Of a DNA stretch of 6,651 nucleotides, positions 4,768-6,651 are shown piece by piece; the stretch's first letter is position 1, and every line of letters begins with the position of its first letter. Source of the stretch: an uncultured Lachnospiraceae bacterium (GTDB lineage: Bacteria; Bacillota; Clostridia; Lachnospirales; Lachnospiraceae); the NCBI GenBank assembly GCA_902767065.1, contig CACXFW010000039.1:1-6651 (forward strand), given 5' to 3'. The notes under the pieces are model-generated. The model saw only the letters and a list, made by a program, of their open reading frames with translations. It was not told the DNA's origin and did not search any database. Both the position numbers and the translations under genes were made by a program.

Positions 4768-6372
4768 ATGAAGAGAATCAGGTGGATCCATATCGTGCTG
4801 ATTGTGGCAGCAGCGATCTGGATGACAGGCTGTGGCCAGGACCGCAGTGTCAGTACACAAGAGCAAGCACAGGAGAGCGAGACACAGGCCAGGGAAGAAA
4901 AGCAGACGAATGCCCCTGTTGTTCAGAGCAGGCAGGAGTCCGAAAGCGAGTCTGAGACGCAGAAGCTGATTACTTCTGTGGAGTATACATCAAAGGACGG
5001 TACGATAAAGATTACGCTTCCTGATAATACCTGGAAGGTAACGCAGGACGCAGACGAGATGAGAGTGTTTTCTTCCGGCAGCGACGCGATGATCAATATC
5101 GTGCACGCAAGCACGGAATCCGCAATGAAGACCCTTTCGATTCAGAAGACGGAGGAAGAACTGGATCAGGCGCTTACCAGGCAGTATTCGGATGCGAACG
5201 CCTATGAGATCCAGAGCTTTGAGACGAAGAAGGTGGACGATGTTGAGATCTACCGGTATGTAGTCAGGTATAATGCAACCGCACGCATGTGGGCTTACTC
5301 TGTAACCTACGGGATTGTTGCCCCGGATCAGGCATATGTGATTACCGGGACGGTCACGGATGACAACAGCGCGCTGCTGAAGGCCGTGGAGGATTCTGTC
5401 GACAGCTTTACAGTGCTTCGGGATGAAAAGCTGAAGAATATCACCGCGATGACGACCGTGGCAGGAACCCCTGATACGGGAGAGACCACCGGCAAGAAGA
5501 CGGCTGCGGCCACGACGGCCGGGCAGGCGAATTCCTCGCAGCCAACCCAGACCAGTTCGGTTATGTATGCGACGGATATCGTGAACGTAAGATCCGGCCC
5601 GGGAACGGACACGGAGATTGTCGGCGGATTCGCGCCGGGCAACAGTGTGACAGTGATCGGAGAAAAGGATGGCTGGTACCAGGTAGAAGCGGACGGACTG
5701 ACCGGATATATCCGGAAGGATCTTCTGAGCGCGACACAGACTGCCCAGACGGATCAGAACGGACAGATCGTGCAGACAGGAACAACGACGCAGCAGCAGT
5801 CTGGTACTGCTCCTGTGGATGATGTAGCGTACGGAGAGAGCGCGACGGCGACGAATTATGGGTCCGCAGTCACGATGTATACGGCAGACGGTGTGAATGT
5901 CAGGTCACAGCCCAGCACAGGATCGGACGTCAGCACAACGCTGGGACTGGGAACCGCTGTATCGGTCATCGGTGAGACAGACAACTGGTTTGTGGTATCG
6001 ACCGGTTCAGGCACCGGATATATTTCGAAGTCGTTGCTCAGTTCCTCTGCACCGGCCGCATCTTCGTCATCCGGACAATCCACAGATACGGGTTCTTCAT
6101 CTTCAGCCGGAACGACGAGCGGTACGGATACGTCTTCCTATAGCAGCCCGGCGAACACGACGGCGGGCAGCAGCGGGTATCTGTCCGGTGTTGTGACAGG
6201 GTCTTCCGGTGACAGCATCACTGTCGAGGGTGATGACGGCAATACCTACAACATTTACACGGGAACTGCGGAGATCGCGGCATCTGACGGGATTTATTCC
6301 GGATTGTATGTGAATGTCGGATACACCGTGAATGAGGATGGCTCGATCACAGCATCCGCTGTGACAGGCTGA
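4768..6372 (+). CDS. Multidomain SH3 lipoprotein
   Basis: The ATG at 4768 is used because GGAGG lies 7 nt upstream (4756-4760) and gives a clean lipoprotein signal: basic start, hydrophobic core, lipobox MTGC with Cys22. The frame is open further up to a TTG at 4597, but that would bury the signal. Of 534 residues, 25-66 are a Glu/Ser/Gln linker with ESESESET. Residues 70-215 are a folded domain beginning KDGTIKITLPDNTWKV, reminiscent of PsbP/DUF1795-type domains (tentative). SH3 domains lie at about 265-321 (VNVRSGPGTDTEIVG, GWYQVEADGLTGYIRKDLL) and 367-424 (VNVRSQPSTGSDVS, NWFVV, GTGYISKSLL). A Ser/Thr-rich linker (425-468) leads to a small beta-rich C-terminal domain (470-533) of the 'VxGDSITVEGDDG' type, similar in pattern to DUF5666. 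A surface-anchored binding or scaffolding role at the wall is inferred; no catalytic residues are recognisable. It has its own promoter, leader and terminator. Confidence 0.92.
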   Translation: MKRIRWIHIVLIVAAAIWMTGCGQDRSVSTQEQAQESETQAREEKQTNAPVVQSRQESESESETQKLITSVEYTSKDGTIKITLPDNTWKVTQDADEMRVFSSGSDAMINIVHASTESAMKTLSIQKTEEELDQALTRQYSDANAYEIQSFETKKVDDVEIYRYVVRYNATARMWAYSVTYGIVAPDQAYVITGTVTDDNSALLKAVEDSVDSFTVLRDEKLKNITAMTTVAGTPDTGETTGKKTAAATTAGQANSSQPTQTSSVMYATDIVNVRSGPGTDTEIVGGFAPGNSVTVIGEKDGWYQVEADGLTGYIRKDLLSATQTAQTDQNGQIVQTGTTTQQQSGTAPVDDVAYGESATATNYGSAVTMYTADGVNVRSQPSTGSDVSTTLGLGTAVSVIGETDNWFVVSTGSGTGYISKSLLSSSAPAASSSSGQSTDTGSSSSAGTTSGTDTSSYSSPANTTAGSSGYLSGVVTGSSGDSITVEGDDGNTYNIYTGTAEIAASDGIYSGLYVNVGYTVNEDGSITASAVTG

Positions 6373-6388
6373 AGAAGAATCAGAGGAG

Positions 6389-6417
6389 AAAAGCTGCGTT
6401 GTAAGAGCAGCTTTTTT
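6389..6417 (+). terminator. Intrinsic terminator after the 534-residue lipoprotein gene
   Basis: AAAAGCTGC (6389-6397) pairs with GCAGCTTTT (6407-6415), a 9-bp stem with a 9-nt loop, running into a T6 tract (6412-6417). It starts 17 nt after the stop codon. Confidence 0.92.
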
Positions 6418-6566
6418 CCTGCAGCGGAACTTTCACGAAGTAAAGCTATACAGTTATGAAGTGAGCAGCCGGGCCGGCGGCATCGCCCTCTGGCAGCAAT
6501 CCGGCAACGGCGGGAGAAGCAAGTGCACAGGAAATGAGGTACCAGGGATGAACCGTGGCAATATAT

Positions 6567-6651
6567 TCCACCTGTACGGTTGGATCGCTTTTAGCGATCC
6601 AACTCCACCTCCTCATTCGCAAAACCCGCGCTTCGCGCTTCTGCGGCTGCT
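6567..6651 (-). repeat. Hairpin-bearing element, probable dispersed repeat or tail of a leftward gene
   Basis: A perfect 11-bp inverted repeat (6579-6589 with 6593-6603, 3-nt centre TTT) is flanked by TCCACCT direct repeats (6567-6573 and 6604-6610) and followed by a GC-rich stretch with a further small palindrome (GCG-CTT-CGC). On the minus strand one frame is open from the right edge and ends at TAA (6593-6591), whose first base is in the arm and whose last two are in the loop; it encodes a tail ending GFANEEVELDR. A second minus-strand frame is open for 67 codons (6649-6446). There is no T run for a terminator. The composition and layout recall dispersed repeats of Lachnospiraceae genomes, but copy number cannot be tested here. 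Confidence 0.5.

Noticed and set aside
4003..4866. Minus-strand 287-codon frame opposite the two lipoprotein genes
   Set aside because: It crosses a terminator, a promoter and two plus-strand genes with clear domains, has a Cys/Arg/His-rich composition typical of a shadow frame, and no ribosome site.
6579..6603. Intrinsic terminator at the right-end hairpin
   Set aside because: The stem is strong but neither side has a T run; ACTCCACC and CGTACAGG follow it on the two strands.

Overview
The window reads as chromosomal DNA from a Gram-positive Clostridia bacterium, most likely Lachnospiraceae. The reasons are three surface proteins made of bacterial SH3 domains on long Glu/Ser/Thr/Gln/Pro/Ala-rich linkers (ESET, PETQAP, PQTQ runs), two of them with lipoprotein signals; a Gram-positive type I signal peptidase with an N-terminal membrane anchor; a PlsY-type acyltransferase; strong AGGAGG-like ribosome binding sites; and moderately high GC. 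The placement is an inference from style, not from a database match.

Layout, left to right. (1) 1-1455, + strand: the 3' part of a long repetitive acidic protein ending in one SH3 domain; its start lies outside the window. (2) 1470-1507: a 16-bp hairpin terminator between convergent genes. (3) 3231-1533, - strand: a compact operon lepB (signal peptidase I), a small DUF2007-like protein with a C-terminal membrane helix, and plsY (glycerol-3-phosphate acyltransferase), with an 11-nt gap and then an ATGA overlap. (4) 3232-3543: a divergent intergenic region with a promoter facing each way, a direct-repeat candidate operator between them, and two inverted repeats in the rightward leader. (5) 3544-4479: a lipoprotein with two SH3 domains, followed by a terminator. 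(6) 4480-4767: a promoter and a roughly 175-nt leader that can form a long-range stem and competing pairings, one of which masks the ribosome binding site. (7) 4768-6372: a larger lipoprotein with an N-terminal alpha/beta-like domain, two SH3 domains and a small C-terminal domain, followed by a terminator. (8) 6418-6651: no convincing complete gene; the right end holds a perfect 11-bp inverted repeat inside what looks like a dispersed Lachnospiraceae-type repeat or the tail of a leftward gene.

Functionally the region is about the cell envelope: precursor processing on the outer face of the membrane (LepB), phospholipid synthesis (PlsY), and three exported SH3 proteins probably held at the membrane or wall. 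The most unusual signal is the leader of the 4768 gene, which has the architecture of a cis-acting RNA switch but which I cannot match to a known riboswitch class.
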